DNA of 64,000 bases from contig CAYZWU010000032.1 of NCBI GenBank assembly GCA_964482235.1, forward strand, positions 1 through 64,000. Direction: 5' to 3'. Below, one piece after another: positions 47,811-58,000 of the stretch (position 1 is the stretch's first letter; every line of letters begins with the position of its first letter). Origin of the DNA: CAYZWU01 sp964482235. Lineage in GTDB: Bacteria; Planctomycetota; B15-G4; CAYZWU01. Made by a program: the position numbers and the translations under genes. The notes below the pieces were generated by a model that had not been told where the DNA came from, did not search any database, and saw only the letters and a list, made by a program, of their open reading frames with translations.

Positions 47811-47864
47811 CCCACGCCCTCACAAATCGAAAGGTCCCAGGTTCAAATCCTGCCCCCCCTACCA
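47811..47864 (+). tRNA. tRNA 3'-half fragment, possible att remnant
   Basis: The last part reads as a tRNA: T-arm CCAGG-TTCAAAT-CCTGC (47837-47853, four of five pairs), then exactly seven bases CCCCCCT, discriminator A and CCA (47862-47864). Upstream lies a possible anticodon loop CTCACAA. No matching AGGGGGG 5' acceptor strand occurs at the required distance, so this is a fragment, as left by integrative elements at tRNA 3' ends. Confidence 0.55.
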
Positions 47865-47876
47865 ACCAAGAAACAG

Positions 47877-48056
47877 CGGCCGCCGCCCCCGGCAGAAGCC
47901 GGAAGAGCGACGGTCGTGATTTCATCAGTACTTGAATGCAGCCCGAAGCCGCCCCGGATCAGTTCTTGATCGGGAACGGCTTGCGCTGGACCTTCTTTCT
48001 CGGCGAGATCGGGACGGTTGTCCACGTTGATGTCAGGTTCCACTCCTTGGTTCTCC
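47877..48056 (-). pseudogene. Fragment of tricorn protease 3' end and its terminator
   Basis: A partial copy of 51487-51735. It includes a degraded version of the terminator hairpin (47877-47919) and the last codons of the tricorn gene (stop at 47959-47961). About 67 bases present in the intact gene (51617-51683) are missing, shifting the frame, and similarity ends at about 48056. It lies downstream of the first tandem sulfatase. Confidence 0.85.
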
Positions 48057-48100
48057 AAGCCCCCCACAAGAGACCCTTCCCGACATTCTCCTCCCGCGCC

Positions 48101-48141
48101 GTACGGATGTGGCAAAGATTGCGCTGGCTTGGTATCTGCTG
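48101..48141 (-). repeat. Diverged copy of the 29.7 kb repeat arm
   Basis: On the minus strand this matches 29665-29705 at about 35 of 41 bases, with most differences being transitions. It sits just after the stop of a gene, in the same orientation relative to that gene as at 29.7 kb. Confidence 0.65.
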
Positions 48142-48142
48142 G

Positions 48143-49537
48143 TCAGTTGTTCACCTCGGGCAGCCATTCCGCAAGCTGATCCGCAATCAAACGGTGATCG
48201 GGATCGACGTTCGACCAGAGCAGATTGGTCCACTCCAGCGGGTCGCTGGCGCGATCGTAGAGCTCCTCGGTGTCGTCGTCATAACGGATGTATCGCCAGC
48301 AGCTTGTTCGCAGCGAGTGATTCAGTCGCGTGAAAGTCGTCAGTGCCGGCCGCTCCCAGGTGGCGTCTGGATCCCTCAGGAATGGCTTGAGACTCCTGCC
48401 TTCCAGACCCGGCATGTCGCTGAGCCTGCAAATATCCACGAGCGTCGGGTATATATCGGTGAGGCTTACCGGCTGGTCGCACCTCGCGTCCCGAGGGGTC
48501 AGACCGGGTACAACAAACATCAGAGGGTTGTGCGTGGCTTCTTCCCACAGGGTAAACTTTTTCCAGTGAAGCTTCTCGCCGAGGTGCCAGCCGTGGTCGC
48601 CCCAGAGCACGATGATTGTATTATCGCTATAAGCGCTGGCATCCAGAGCGTCGAGTATGCGACCGACCTGCTTGTCAACAAATGCAACGGTGGCAAGATA
48701 GGCGGCGACGCCGTCTCTCCAGCCGTTCGGGGAACTCTGGCCGGCAATCGCGTTGTGCACATCGGCGTCTGCCCATGATACGCCTTTCGGCGGGACATCA
48801 TCGAGGTCATATTCGTTGATGACAGGCAGTGTGACGCTCTCGGGAGGGAACATGTTGAAATATTCCTCAGGTACACACCAGCTGAGATGAGGCTTTTTGA
48901 AACCGCATGCCAGGAAGAAGGGGCTATCGTAAGTTGCCCCGAGCTTCTCGGCCGCCCAGGTGGCAATTTTATAGTCGTTCATATCCTGCTCCGTGCCGGA
49001 CACGGGGCCCCATTCGATATTGGCGTAAGGATTGCCGTAACGCGGATGAGATTGATCCGGCGGCGGATTTGCGCCAGGCGGGATCAACTCGTCCCAAGCA
49101 CCCGGACCTGTATCAGGCTGCCCGCAATGATATATCTTCCCGCGGCACATCGCCCGATAACCATTGGCCCTGAAATGCTGGTTCAGGGTTATCACGTCGG
49201 GCATGAGATCACGCCATTGATCATTAGCCCGATAGACCCCGGAAGTCGAAGGAAGGATGCCCGTCATCAGTGCCGCCCTCGAAGGATTGCACTCCGGTGC
49301 CGCGCAGTGCGCACTGGTAAAAAGTACCCCTCTTTCAGCCAGCCTGTCGAGATTCGGCGTCACCGTGTCCGGATGACCGTTGAGACATCCGATCCAGTCA
49401 TTCAGATCATCGATCGCGATGAAAAGGACATTGGGTTTGATCCGCTTCCTGACATGGACTTGGTAGGCCTGATCCGGCAGCAGGAGCCCCCCTGCTCCAA
49501 CCACTGCACATTTCTTCAAGAACTCTCGGCGATTCAT
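48143..49537 (-). CDS. Tat-exported sulfatase, tandem copy A
   Basis: A 464-aa enzyme of the iduronate-2-sulfatase-like group. It starts MNRREFLKKC (Tat-like signal) behind AAGGAG. The formylglycine motif CNPSR is at about residue 82. Metal ligands include IAIDDLNDW near the start and LWGDHGWHLGEKLHW later. Substrates of this group are sulfated polysaccharides. It is a close paralogue of the next gene and shares flanking sequence with it. Confidence 0.92.
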   Translation of the reverse strand: MNRREFLKKCAVVGAGGLLLPDQAYQVHVRKRIKPNVLFIAIDDLNDWIGCLNGHPDTVTPNLDRLAERGVLFTSAHCAAPECNPSRAALMTGILPSTSGVYRANDQWRDLMPDVITLNQHFRANGYRAMCRGKIYHCGQPDTGPGAWDELIPPGANPPPDQSHPRYGNPYANIEWGPVSGTEQDMNDYKIATWAAEKLGATYDSPFFLACGFKKPHLSWCVPEEYFNMFPPESVTLPVINEYDLDDVPPKGVSWADADVHNAIAGQSSPNGWRDGVAAYLATVAFVDKQVGRILDALDASAYSDNTIIVLWGDHGWHLGEKLHWKKFTLWEEATHNPLMFVVPGLTPRDARCDQPVSLTDIYPTLVDICRLSDMPGLEGRSLKPFLRDPDATWERPALTTFTRLNHSLRTSCWRYIRYDDDTEELYDRASDPLEWTNLLWSNVDPDHRLIADQLAEWLPEVNN

Positions 49538-49809
49538 GATCATCTCCTTCAATAGCCGCGGCCGCATTGCCGTCAGCCATTTTGTCATCTGCGTTCAGGA
49601 TCGCGGAGTGACCATGCGGGGTGATCTTCAGGTAGGCGGATGTCCCCCCGGGCTGCACCGAACAAGAAAGAAAATCAAATCGATCCGATTGAGATGAGTA
49701 CCCTGAATTAAACCGTGCCTCCTGTTTCAAGAGGCATCGAATCAAGTAGCTACTTCACTGTTCAGTGCGTAGAAAAACCAGAATCTGCTCAAAAAAGTCG
49801 TAATATAAC
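49538..49809. other. Intergenic region between tandem sulfatases
   Basis: About 270 bases with no gene. It contains the upstream region of copy A; the ribosome site and first codons resemble those of copy B, after which similarity fades. Confidence 0.4.
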
Positions 49810-49853
49810 CACGACCGCCGCCCCGGCGCGAAACCGGAAGAGCGGCGGTCGTG
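49810..49853 (-). terminator. Hairpin after sulfatase B
   Basis: An 11-bp stem (49810-49820 with 49843-49853) related in sequence to the terminator at 51488. The T-tract on the minus strand is interrupted, so efficiency is uncertain. Confidence 0.65.
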
Positions 49854-49873
49854 ATTTACATCCAGTCTGCTGG

Positions 49874-51289
49874 TCAGCCATTCACATCGGGCAGCCAAGC
49901 TGCCAGTCGATCTGCAATCATACGATGCTCGGGAGTGACATTCGACCAGAGCAGATTTGTCCACTCATGGGGGTCGCTGGCGCGATCATAGAGCTCCTCG
50001 GTGCCGTCTCGATAACGGATGTATCGCCAGCGTCTCGTGCGCAGCGAGTGATTCTGTTGCGTGAACGTCGTCAATGCCGGCCGCTCCCAGGCGGCGCCTG
50101 GTTTCTTCAAGAATGGTCTGAGGCTCCTGCCTTCAAGGCCCGGCATGCCGCTGAGTCCGCAGATATCCACGAGCGTCGGGTATATATCGATGAGGCTTAC
50201 CGGCTGGTCGCACCTTGCATCCTGGACTGTCAGACCGGGTACGACAAACATCAGAGGGCTGCGCGTGGCCTCTTCCCACAGGGCGAATTTCTTCCAGTGA
50301 AGCTTCTCGCCGAGGTGCCAGCCATGGTCGCTCCAGAGTACGATGATGGTATTGTCGCGATACGCGCTGGCATCCAGAGCGTCGAGTATGCGACCGACCT
50401 GCCTGTCGACAAACGCAACGGTGGCAAGATAGGCGGCGACTCCGTCTCTCCAGCTGTTCGGGGTATCCTGGCTTATATTCGGGGTATTCTGGCCGGTAAT
50501 CGCGTAGTGCACCTCGGGCTCTGCCCATTCCATTCCTTTCGGCGGGACATCATCGAGGTCATGTTCGTTGACGACTGGCAGCGTGACGCTCTCGGGAGGG
50601 AACATGTCGAAATATTCCTCCGGCACGCACCAGTTGAGATGAGGCTTCTTGAAGCCGCATGCCAGGAAGAAGGGTTTGTCGCAAGCTGTCCCGAGCCTCT
50701 CGATCGCCCAGGTGGCTGCCTTGTAGTCGTCCATCTCCTGCTCCGTGCCGGACACGGGGCCCCATTCGATATTGGAGTAAGGATTGCCGTAACGCGGATG
50801 GGATTTGTCAGGCAGCGGACTCTTGCCAGGGAAGATTATCTCGTCCCACGCACCCGGCCCTGTATCAGGCTGCCCGCAATGATATATTTTTCCGCGGCAC
50901 ATCGTCCGATAACCATTGGCCCTGAAATGCTGGTTCAGGGTAACTGCGTCGGGCATGAGATCACGCCATCTATCCTTAGCCCGATAGACCCCGGAAGTCG
51001 AAGGCCGGATGCCCGTCATCAATGCCGCCCTTGAAGGATTGCACTCAGGTGCCGAGCAGTGCGCACTGGTGAAAAGCACCCCTCTTTCAGCCAGCCTGTC
51101 GAGATTCGGCGTCACCGTGTCCGGATGACCGTTCAGACATCCGATCCAGTCATTCAGATCATCGATCGAGATGAAAAGGACATTGGGATAGATTCGTTTC
51201 CTGGCATGAATCTGGGATGTCTGATCCGGGAGCAGGAGCCCCCCTGCTCCGACCGCTGCACATTTCTTCAAGAATTCTCGACGATTCAT
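49874..51289 (-). CDS. Tat-exported sulfatase, tandem copy B
   Basis: A 471-aa paralogue of copy A over its full length. The signal MNRREFLKKC, the CNPSR formylglycine motif (about residue 82) and the DHGWHLGEKLHW block are all kept. It has a short extra segment, ITGQNTPNISQDTPNSWRDG, where copy A has IAGQSSPNGWRDG. The start has GGAGATGATC upstream. The pair is a recent duplication, possibly diverging in substrate. Confidence 0.92.
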   Translation of the reverse strand: MNRREFLKKCAAVGAGGLLLPDQTSQIHARKRIYPNVLFISIDDLNDWIGCLNGHPDTVTPNLDRLAERGVLFTSAHCSAPECNPSRAALMTGIRPSTSGVYRAKDRWRDLMPDAVTLNQHFRANGYRTMCRGKIYHCGQPDTGPGAWDEIIFPGKSPLPDKSHPRYGNPYSNIEWGPVSGTEQEMDDYKAATWAIERLGTACDKPFFLACGFKKPHLNWCVPEEYFDMFPPESVTLPVVNEHDLDDVPPKGMEWAEPEVHYAITGQNTPNISQDTPNSWRDGVAAYLATVAFVDRQVGRILDALDASAYRDNTIIVLWSDHGWHLGEKLHWKKFALWEEATRSPLMFVVPGLTVQDARCDQPVSLIDIYPTLVDICGLSGMPGLEGRSLRPFLKKPGAAWERPALTTFTQQNHSLRTRRWRYIRYRDGTEELYDRASDPHEWTNLLWSNVTPEHRMIADRLAAWLPDVNG

Positions 51290-51480
51290 GATCATCTCCG
51301 TCAAAAGCTGTGAACGCGTTGCCGACAGCCACACTGTTGTTTGCGCTCAGGATCGCGTGGTGATCATACGAGATGAATACCCTGGATTGAATCGTGTCTC
51401 CCGATAAAAAGGCATCGAATCAACCACTGACTTCACTATTTTATGCGAAGTAAAATCAGAATTAGCTTAAAAAATTCGTA

Positions 51481-51534
51481 AAAAAATACGACCGCCGCCC
51501 CCGGCGCGAAGCCGAAAGCGGCGGTCGTGTTTTT
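51481..51534. terminator. Bidirectional terminator after the tricorn gene
   Basis: An 11-bp stem (51488-51498 with 51518-51528), an A-run on the left (T-tract for the minus strand) and a T-run on the right. Confidence 0.88.
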
Positions 51535-51569
51535 ATCAGTACTTCAATGCGGCTCGAAGCCGCCCCGGA

Positions 51570-54500
51570 TCAGTTCTTGATCGGGAACGGCTTGCGCTGG
51601 ACCTTCATTCTCGGCTTCTCCTTGATCGCCTCGAGCACCACCTCGATCGCCTTCTCGAGCTGGGGATCGTGCCCCGCAACCACGAGATCGGGACGGTTGT
51701 CCACGTTGATGTCAGGATCCACTCCGTGGTTCTCCACCACCCAGTTGCCGTTCATGTCGAAGATGCCGAACTCGGGGGCCGTGACGATGCCGCCGTCCAT
51801 CAGCGGGAAAGTGCGCGGAATGCCGATCAAGCCGCCCCACGTTCGCGTACCGATCAGCGGTCCGAGGCCGTATTCGCGGAAGTAGTAGGGGAAGGCATCG
51901 CCGCCCGAACCGGCGTAGGCGTTGGTGATGCAGGCCATGTTCGGAGGCGGAATGATGGCCGGCACCGACTCGTCCACATCCACGTCGCGGGAGTGGAAGT
52001 AGCAGACGAGCTCCCTCCGGAGATGCTCCATGAACATGTCCGGGATCAGCCCGCCGCCGTTGTACCGCTCGTCGATGATCAGACCGTCCCGCCGGTAGTA
52101 GGTGAAGAATCCCTTGCTGAACTCGATCAGCCCCGGGATGCTCGTGTCGGGCAGGTGGATGTAGCCGATCCGTCCCCCCGAGGCCTCTTCGACCTTGCGC
52201 CTGTTTCCCTCGACCCAGTCGTCGTAGCGGAGGTCGGAGTCGTTGCCGATCGGCGTGACGACGATCTTGCGCGCTCCGGTGACCGACGGCCGCGGGCCCA
52301 CCGTGATCTCCACCTGCTTCCCCACCAGGTTCTCGAAGTAGCTGAAGGGGTTGTCCCTGGTGCTCACCGGCTTCCCGTTGACGGCAAGAAGGTACTCGCC
52401 TTCAGCCACCTCGGCACCGGGCCGCGCCAGGGGACCTCTCTGGCTCGGATCCATCTTCTGTCCGGCGAAGATCTTCCCGAAGCGGTAGAAGCCGCTCTCG
52501 GCGTGAGCCTCGAGATCGGCACCGAGAAGTCCCACGGGCGTTCTCGAGGAGCGGGGCATGTCGCCGCCGGCAACGTAGGTGTGTCCGGCGCAGAGCTCGC
52601 CGATGAGCTCGCCGAGAACGTAGTTGAGATCGGTGCGCGACGAGAGATGGGGAATGAGCTGGCCGTACCGCTCCTTCATCTTCTTCCAGTCCACGCCGTG
52701 CATGTCGGGATCGTAGAAGAAGTCGCGCTCCATCCGCCAGGCCTCGGCAAAGATCTGCTGCCACTCGGCCTTGTAGTCGATCTTCGACTCGAGCCTGTTG
52801 ACCGAGAGCCGTCCCATGCCCGGGAAATAGCGCCCGGGCATGGCCGGTACGATGCCAAAGCTGCCCATGGCGCTGTAGATGATCTTCGAGTCGCCGGCGG
52901 CGAGCTCGTAGTCGGACACGCCGTCCACCATGGTGGCGCTTCTCTTGCCGTTCATGTCGAAGCAGCAAAGCGACGAGCCCATGGGATTCGACATCTCGAT
53001 GAGAGAGCCGGGCGGCGGCGTGGAGACGTAGAAGAGGCGCCCCTTGGCGGCCTTCAGGTTCGAGTAGTTGCCCGACGACATCGGAAGGGCGAGCACCCGT
53101 TCCGCCAGACCGTCGCAGTCGATCCGGAAACCGCCCGCCTTCCCCGGCGCGCCGGGCTTCTGCCCCGGCTGAGGGCCGGGCCTGCCCTGGCCGCCCGCCT
53201 TGACCGGCTCCTTCTCCTCGGCCTTCTGCTCGAAGGGCGAGGTGAGCTCCTTCTGGAGGGTCACCAGGTAGATCCTCTGGCTCCTCGTGTAGGTGTAGGT
53301 CGTCCTGTCGAACATGTCGAAGGAGGGACGAAACGTCCGCCGCGACACGAAGTAGAGATACTTGCCGTTCTTGTCGAATGCGGGCGACGAATCGTCCGTC
53401 ATGGCGTCTGTCACGGCGAAGATCTTTCCCTGCTCCAGGGAGTAGATATAGACCGACTCGAAGTAGTTCGGCTCCGTCTTGGTGTAGACGAGCCACTTGC
53501 TGTCAGGCGACCACGAGTACTCCTCGATCCCTTCCCACTTGCTGTCGAAGTAGCTCTTGAGGCCGATCCACTCGGCCCGGTCGATGGGAATCGGCTTCTT
53601 CTTCTTCACGTCGATGTAGAAGAGCGTGCGGGTCTTGTCCGAAAATGCGAGCTTGGTGCTGTCGGGAGACCAGACGGGCTGGAACTTGAAGCAGGTGCCG
53701 CCCTTGGTAACGGGGATCTCGGCGCCCGATCCGTCGGCCTGTCTCATGTAGATCTCGTACTCGCCGCTCTTGTCCGAAAGGTAGGCGACCCACTTGCCGT
53801 CGGGCGACCAGGTCGCGTTCCGCTCCCTGATGCCAGGCGTCCGCGTGAGATTACGAGGCGTTCCCCGCGATGCGGAGAGGGTGAAGATGTCGCCCCGCGC
53901 GGCGAAAAGGCCGAACCGCCCCGACGGGGAGATGTCGAACTCGCTGATGAAATTACCCACCGACTTGATCGTCGACCGGGTGGCGGCCTGGTCGCCGGGA
54001 AGCTTGACGCTCAGCCTGGCCGTCTTGTCCGTCTCCAGGTCGAGCACCTGCAGGAATCCGCCGTCCTCGAAGACGATGGACTTCGGCCCCATGGAGGGCC
54101 ACTTGACGTCGAACTCCTTCTGATCGGTGATCTTCCGCGTTTCCTTCGTCGTCAGGTCGTGGCAGTAGATGTTGGCAAAGTGCTCCCTGTCGGAGACGAA
54201 GTAGACCCTGTTCCTGAACCACATGGGAAAGGCGTCGTTCCCCTTGTAGTCGGTCATCTGCTCGATCGTGTTGCCGCCTATATCGTAGATCCAGACATCC
54301 TGGGCCATGCCGCCCTTGTATCGCTTCCACGTGGCGCTCTCGAGGGAGATCCGGTTGTAGGCGATGCGCTTTCCATCTGGCGAGAAGGAGCCGCGGCCCG
54401 CCTCCGGCATGGGCAGCGGCGCGGGAAGGCCTCCTCCGAGCGAAACGGTGAAAAGCCGCTCGTACCGCATCATGGAGCTTTGCCGCGGCGAGAGGAAGAG

Positions 54501-54947
54501 GACCTTGCCTCCGTCGGGCGCCCACCCCACCACGGTGTCCGGTGCGGGATGCCAGGTGAGCCTCTTCGGCTCGCCGCCGTCCGCGGCGATGACGTAGACG
54601 TCCATGTTGCCGTCGTAGGTCGCCGAGAAGGCGATCCACTTCCCGTCCGGGGAGAACTTGGGGAAGAGCTCCGGACCGTCATGGGAGGTGAGCCTCCTGG
54701 CCGTTCCGCCTTCCCTCGACGTGAGCCAGAGGTCGTTGCCGTGAACGAAGACGACCTTGTCATGATGGATATCAGGAGTCCTGAGCATCCGCGCCCCGTC
54801 GTCCTTCTTCTCCGTCGCCGCCTTATCCTTGCCCTCCTGCGCCTCGGCATTGGGCGGCGCCGGGGGAGGCGGCTCCTGGCCGTAGGCAGACAGGGAAGCG
54901 AAGACGAGGAGCATCGTCACGATCCCGACTATGCTGTTCTTGATCAT
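51570..54947 (-). CDS. Exported tricorn-like protease 1
   Basis: A 1125-aa protein with a signal peptide (residues 1-23), a Pro/Glu-rich linker, two WD40/TolB-like beta-propellers (about 50-640), then the C1, PDZ and C2 parts of tricorn. The catalytic His is in AGHTYVAGGD at about 789 and the nucleophile Ser in AYAGSGGDAF at about 1014. An ENHGVDPDINV block near the end is a candidate for the final acid. Tricorn degrades oligopeptides; the signal peptide implies a periplasmic or secreted enzyme here. It lies 55 bases behind its paralogue. Confidence 0.93.
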   Translation of the reverse strand: MIKNSIVGIVTMLLVFASLSAYGQEPPPPAPPNAEAQEGKDKAATEKKDDGARMLRTPDIHHDKVVFVHGNDLWLTSREGGTARRLTSHDGPELFPKFSPDGKWIAFSATYDGNMDVYVIAADGGEPKRLTWHPAPDTVVGWAPDGGKVLFLSPRQSSMMRYERLFTVSLGGGLPAPLPMPEAGRGSFSPDGKRIAYNRISLESATWKRYKGGMAQDVWIYDIGGNTIEQMTDYKGNDAFPMWFRNRVYFVSDREHFANIYCHDLTTKETRKITDQKEFDVKWPSMGPKSIVFEDGGFLQVLDLETDKTARLSVKLPGDQAATRSTIKSVGNFISEFDISPSGRFGLFAARGDIFTLSASRGTPRNLTRTPGIRERNATWSPDGKWVAYLSDKSGEYEIYMRQADGSGAEIPVTKGGTCFKFQPVWSPDSTKLAFSDKTRTLFYIDVKKKKPIPIDRAEWIGLKSYFDSKWEGIEEYSWSPDSKWLVYTKTEPNYFESVYIYSLEQGKIFAVTDAMTDDSSPAFDKNGKYLYFVSRRTFRPSFDMFDRTTYTYTRSQRIYLVTLQKELTSPFEQKAEEKEPVKAGGQGRPGPQPGQKPGAPGKAGGFRIDCDGLAERVLALPMSSGNYSNLKAAKGRLFYVSTPPPGSLIEMSNPMGSSLCCFDMNGKRSATMVDGVSDYELAAGDSKIIYSAMGSFGIVPAMPGRYFPGMGRLSVNRLESKIDYKAEWQQIFAEAWRMERDFFYDPDMHGVDWKKMKERYGQLIPHLSSRTDLNYVLGELIGELCAGHTYVAGGDMPRSSRTPVGLLGADLEAHAESGFYRFGKIFAGQKMDPSQRGPLARPGAEVAEGEYLLAVNGKPVSTRDNPFSYFENLVGKQVEITVGPRPSVTGARKIVVTPIGNDSDLRYDDWVEGNRRKVEEASGGRIGYIHLPDTSIPGLIEFSKGFFTYYRRDGLIIDERYNGGGLIPDMFMEHLRRELVCYFHSRDVDVDESVPAIIPPPNMACITNAYAGSGGDAFPYYFREYGLGPLIGTRTWGGLIGIPRTFPLMDGGIVTAPEFGIFDMNGNWVVENHGVDPDINVDNRPDLVVAGHDPQLEKAIEVVLEAIKEKPRMKVQRKPFPIKN

Positions 54948-55002
54948 CTATCTTTCCTCCTTGAAAGAAGTCTTATCTCTATTATCCATCCCGCCGCCGT
55001 CA

Positions 55003-58000
55003 TCAGTTCCGCTTGGGGAAGGGAGGACGTTTCGGCAGTGTCTTGGGTTCGTTCACGATCTTGTCCATCACCAGGGAAATCGCTTTCTCGAGCTGCGGAT
55101 CGAAGCCGCGGATCACCAGGTCGGGCCGGTCGTCCACCGGATAGTCGGGATCGACGCCGCGGTTCTCGATGATCCACTCCCCCTCAGGGGACATGATCGC
55201 GAACTCGGGAGCCGTGACCGCGCCGCCGTCGATGAGCGGCACACGCCCCGTGATCCCCACGAGGCCGCCCCAGGTCCGGTTGCCCACGAGCGGGCCGAGC
55301 TTGTAGTAGCGGAAGAAGTGAGGGAAGGCATCCCCCCCGCTTCCGGCGTACTCGTTGATCACGCAGACGAGATGCCCGTTGATCCCCACCTCGGGGGTCT
55401 TGAAATCGCGGCCGTCGCGCGTGGCCCAGAGGCTCACGACCTCGCGGCGCAGGTGCTCCATCATCTGATCGGGGATCATGCCGCCGCCGTTGAAGCGGAC
55501 GTCGATGATGAGGCCCTCCTTGTCGATCTGCGGGAAGAAACCCCTGGAGAAGGAGTTGAGGCCCCGGAATCCGGTGTCCGGCACGTGGATGTACCCGACC
55601 CGGCCGCCCGTGGCCTCGGCCACCTTGCGGCGGTTCTCCTCGACCCAGTCGATGTAGCGCAGGTTGATATCGTTTCGCAGAGGCGAGATCTGCACCTCCC
55701 TGGCGCCGTCCATCGAGGGTCGGCCGTTGATCTTGAGGATCACGTTCTTGCCCGCCTTGTTGACCAGCAGGCTCCAGGGATTCATGCCCGACTTCAGGGG
55801 CTCGCCGTCGATGGCCACGAGAAAATCGCCCTCGGCGACATCGACGCCCGGCATGGCCAGGGGTGAGCGGTCCCGTCCCCAGTTCTCGCCCTCGTAGATC
55901 TTCTTGATACGGTAATGGCCGCTCAGGGGATCCTGCTCCAGGTCCGCGCCGAGCAGGCCGATCGAAACCGAATCGCCCCGCCTGCGGTTCTGGCCGCCGT
56001 ACACGTAGGAGTGGCCGCAGCAGAGCTCGGCGATCATCTCGCCGAGAACGTAGTTCAGGTCGGACCGCGTGGCCACGTGGGGAAGAAGCTGGGCGTAGCG
56101 CTCCTTCATCTTCTTCCAGTCCACGCCGTGCATGTTCGGGTCGTAGAAGAAGTCGCGCTCGATCCGCCACGCCTCGTTGAAGATCTGGTTCCACTCCATC
56201 CGGGGAACGATCTTGGCCTCGAGGTTCTGCATGTCGATCATCCCTTCGCCGGGCTGGTGCGCTTTCCACTCCTTCTTCTTGTCGGCCAGCGTGACGATGC
56301 CGTAGGAGAACCCGGCCCCGTAGAGGACCTTCTTCCCGTCGAAGGAAAGGTCGTAGTCCATGATGCCGGACATGACCGGGAAGTTCTCCCGCCGCTTGAG
56401 GTCGTACATGGAGAGAGAGATGCCGCCGGACAGGCCCATCCCCCGCATCAGAGACATGAAGCTCCGCGATCCGATGGAGATGTAGTAGAGCTTGTTGTAC
56501 TTGGCCGACAGACCGAAGTAGAGGCCCGGCGGAAAGGGGAAGGCCACGGTGCGGCGGTCGATCCCCTCGAAGTCGATCTTCACCGACACTGGCGCCGGTC
56601 GCAGAGGCTCGAACATCTCCTCGTTCTCGTCCTCGTACTTCGCGCCGGGCCCCTTCTCCTCGTCGCTTCTCGGAGCGAAGGGCGAGGGGAGATCGTCCTG
56701 CAAGGTGACCAGGTAGATCCTTCTCGTGTCCTGGAAGTTGTAGGTGGGCTCGAAGTCGCTGAAGCTCGGGATGAACGTGCGGCTCGAGATGAAGTAGAGG
56801 TACTTGCCGTTGGCGTCGAAAACGGGATTCGTGTCCACGAAAGCGGAGGAGGTCACGGTATGAATTGTTCCCTTCTCCATGGAGTAGACGTAGATCGACG
56901 CATTGCCGTTGGCGCTGCATGCCTTGGAGTAGGCCACCCAGCGCGAATCGTGGGACCAGGAGTAACCCTGGATATTGCCGTATTCCGACCTGTCGAGCGT
57001 CGTGATCTTGCGGCTCTTCACGTCGAGGCAGTGGAGCTTGTAGCTCTTGTCAGAGAAGAGGATCTTCTTTCCGTCGGGAGACCAGACGGGCTCGTAACGG
57101 TAGCAGCTGCCCTCATGGGTGAGGCGGACCTCCTCGCCGCTTCCGTCCTGCTTCTTCAGGTAGAGCTCGTACTCTCCCGTCCTGTCCGAGAAGTAGGCGA
57201 TCCACTTCCCGTCGGGCGACCAGGCGGGGAAGATCTCGCGGCACTCGGGGCTCTGGGTGATGTTCCGGCTGTCGCCTTCCTTGCGCGGGACGGTGAAGAT
57301 GTCGCCGCGGCCCTGGAAGACCGCCCTCTGCCCGCTGGGCGACAGGCCGGCGCCCTGGATGTAGTCGCTCACGTTGGCGATGTACGGCCTGGTCTCCACC
57401 TTGTCGTCCCGCACGTCGATGGTGACCTTGCGCGTCTCCTCGCCCTCGAGATCGAGCAGAAAGATGAAGCCGCCGTTCTCGTAGACGATGGAATCCGGAC
57501 CGGCGCTCGGCCACTTCACGTCGAACTCTTCGTGAAAGGTGACCTGCCGGATCTTCTTCGTCTCGAACTCGTAGCAGAAGATGTTGGCCGTGTGGCTCCG
57601 GTCCGACACGAAGTAGAGCTTCTTCTCGTCGGTCCACATGGGGAAGTTGTCCGTGCCGTCGAACTCGGTGATCCGCTCGGCCGTGTTGTCCGATGTGTCG
57701 AAGATCCAGATATCCTGGGCCATCCCGCCCTTGTACCGCTTCCACGTGCGCGATTCCCTGGGGAGGCGGTTGTAGGCGATGCGGCGCCCGTCGGGGGAAA
57801 AGCTGGCCAGCCCCGCCCTGGGCATGGGGAAGGCCGTGGGCAGCCCGCCCTTGCAGGCAACGGAGAAGAGCTGGATCGGACCGTAGGTGTAGCTCTCCCT
57901 TCCGGTCATGAAGACCACCGCGTCGCCATCGGGATGCCAGTCCACGATGGAGTCGCTGCCGGGATGATAGGTCAGACGCTTCGGCGCCCCCCCTTCCAGC

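Noticed and set aside
51669..55172. Plus-strand open frame of 1167 codons across the first tricorn gene
   Set aside because: Runs antisense through clear propeller, PDZ and S41-like motifs and has no domain of its own.
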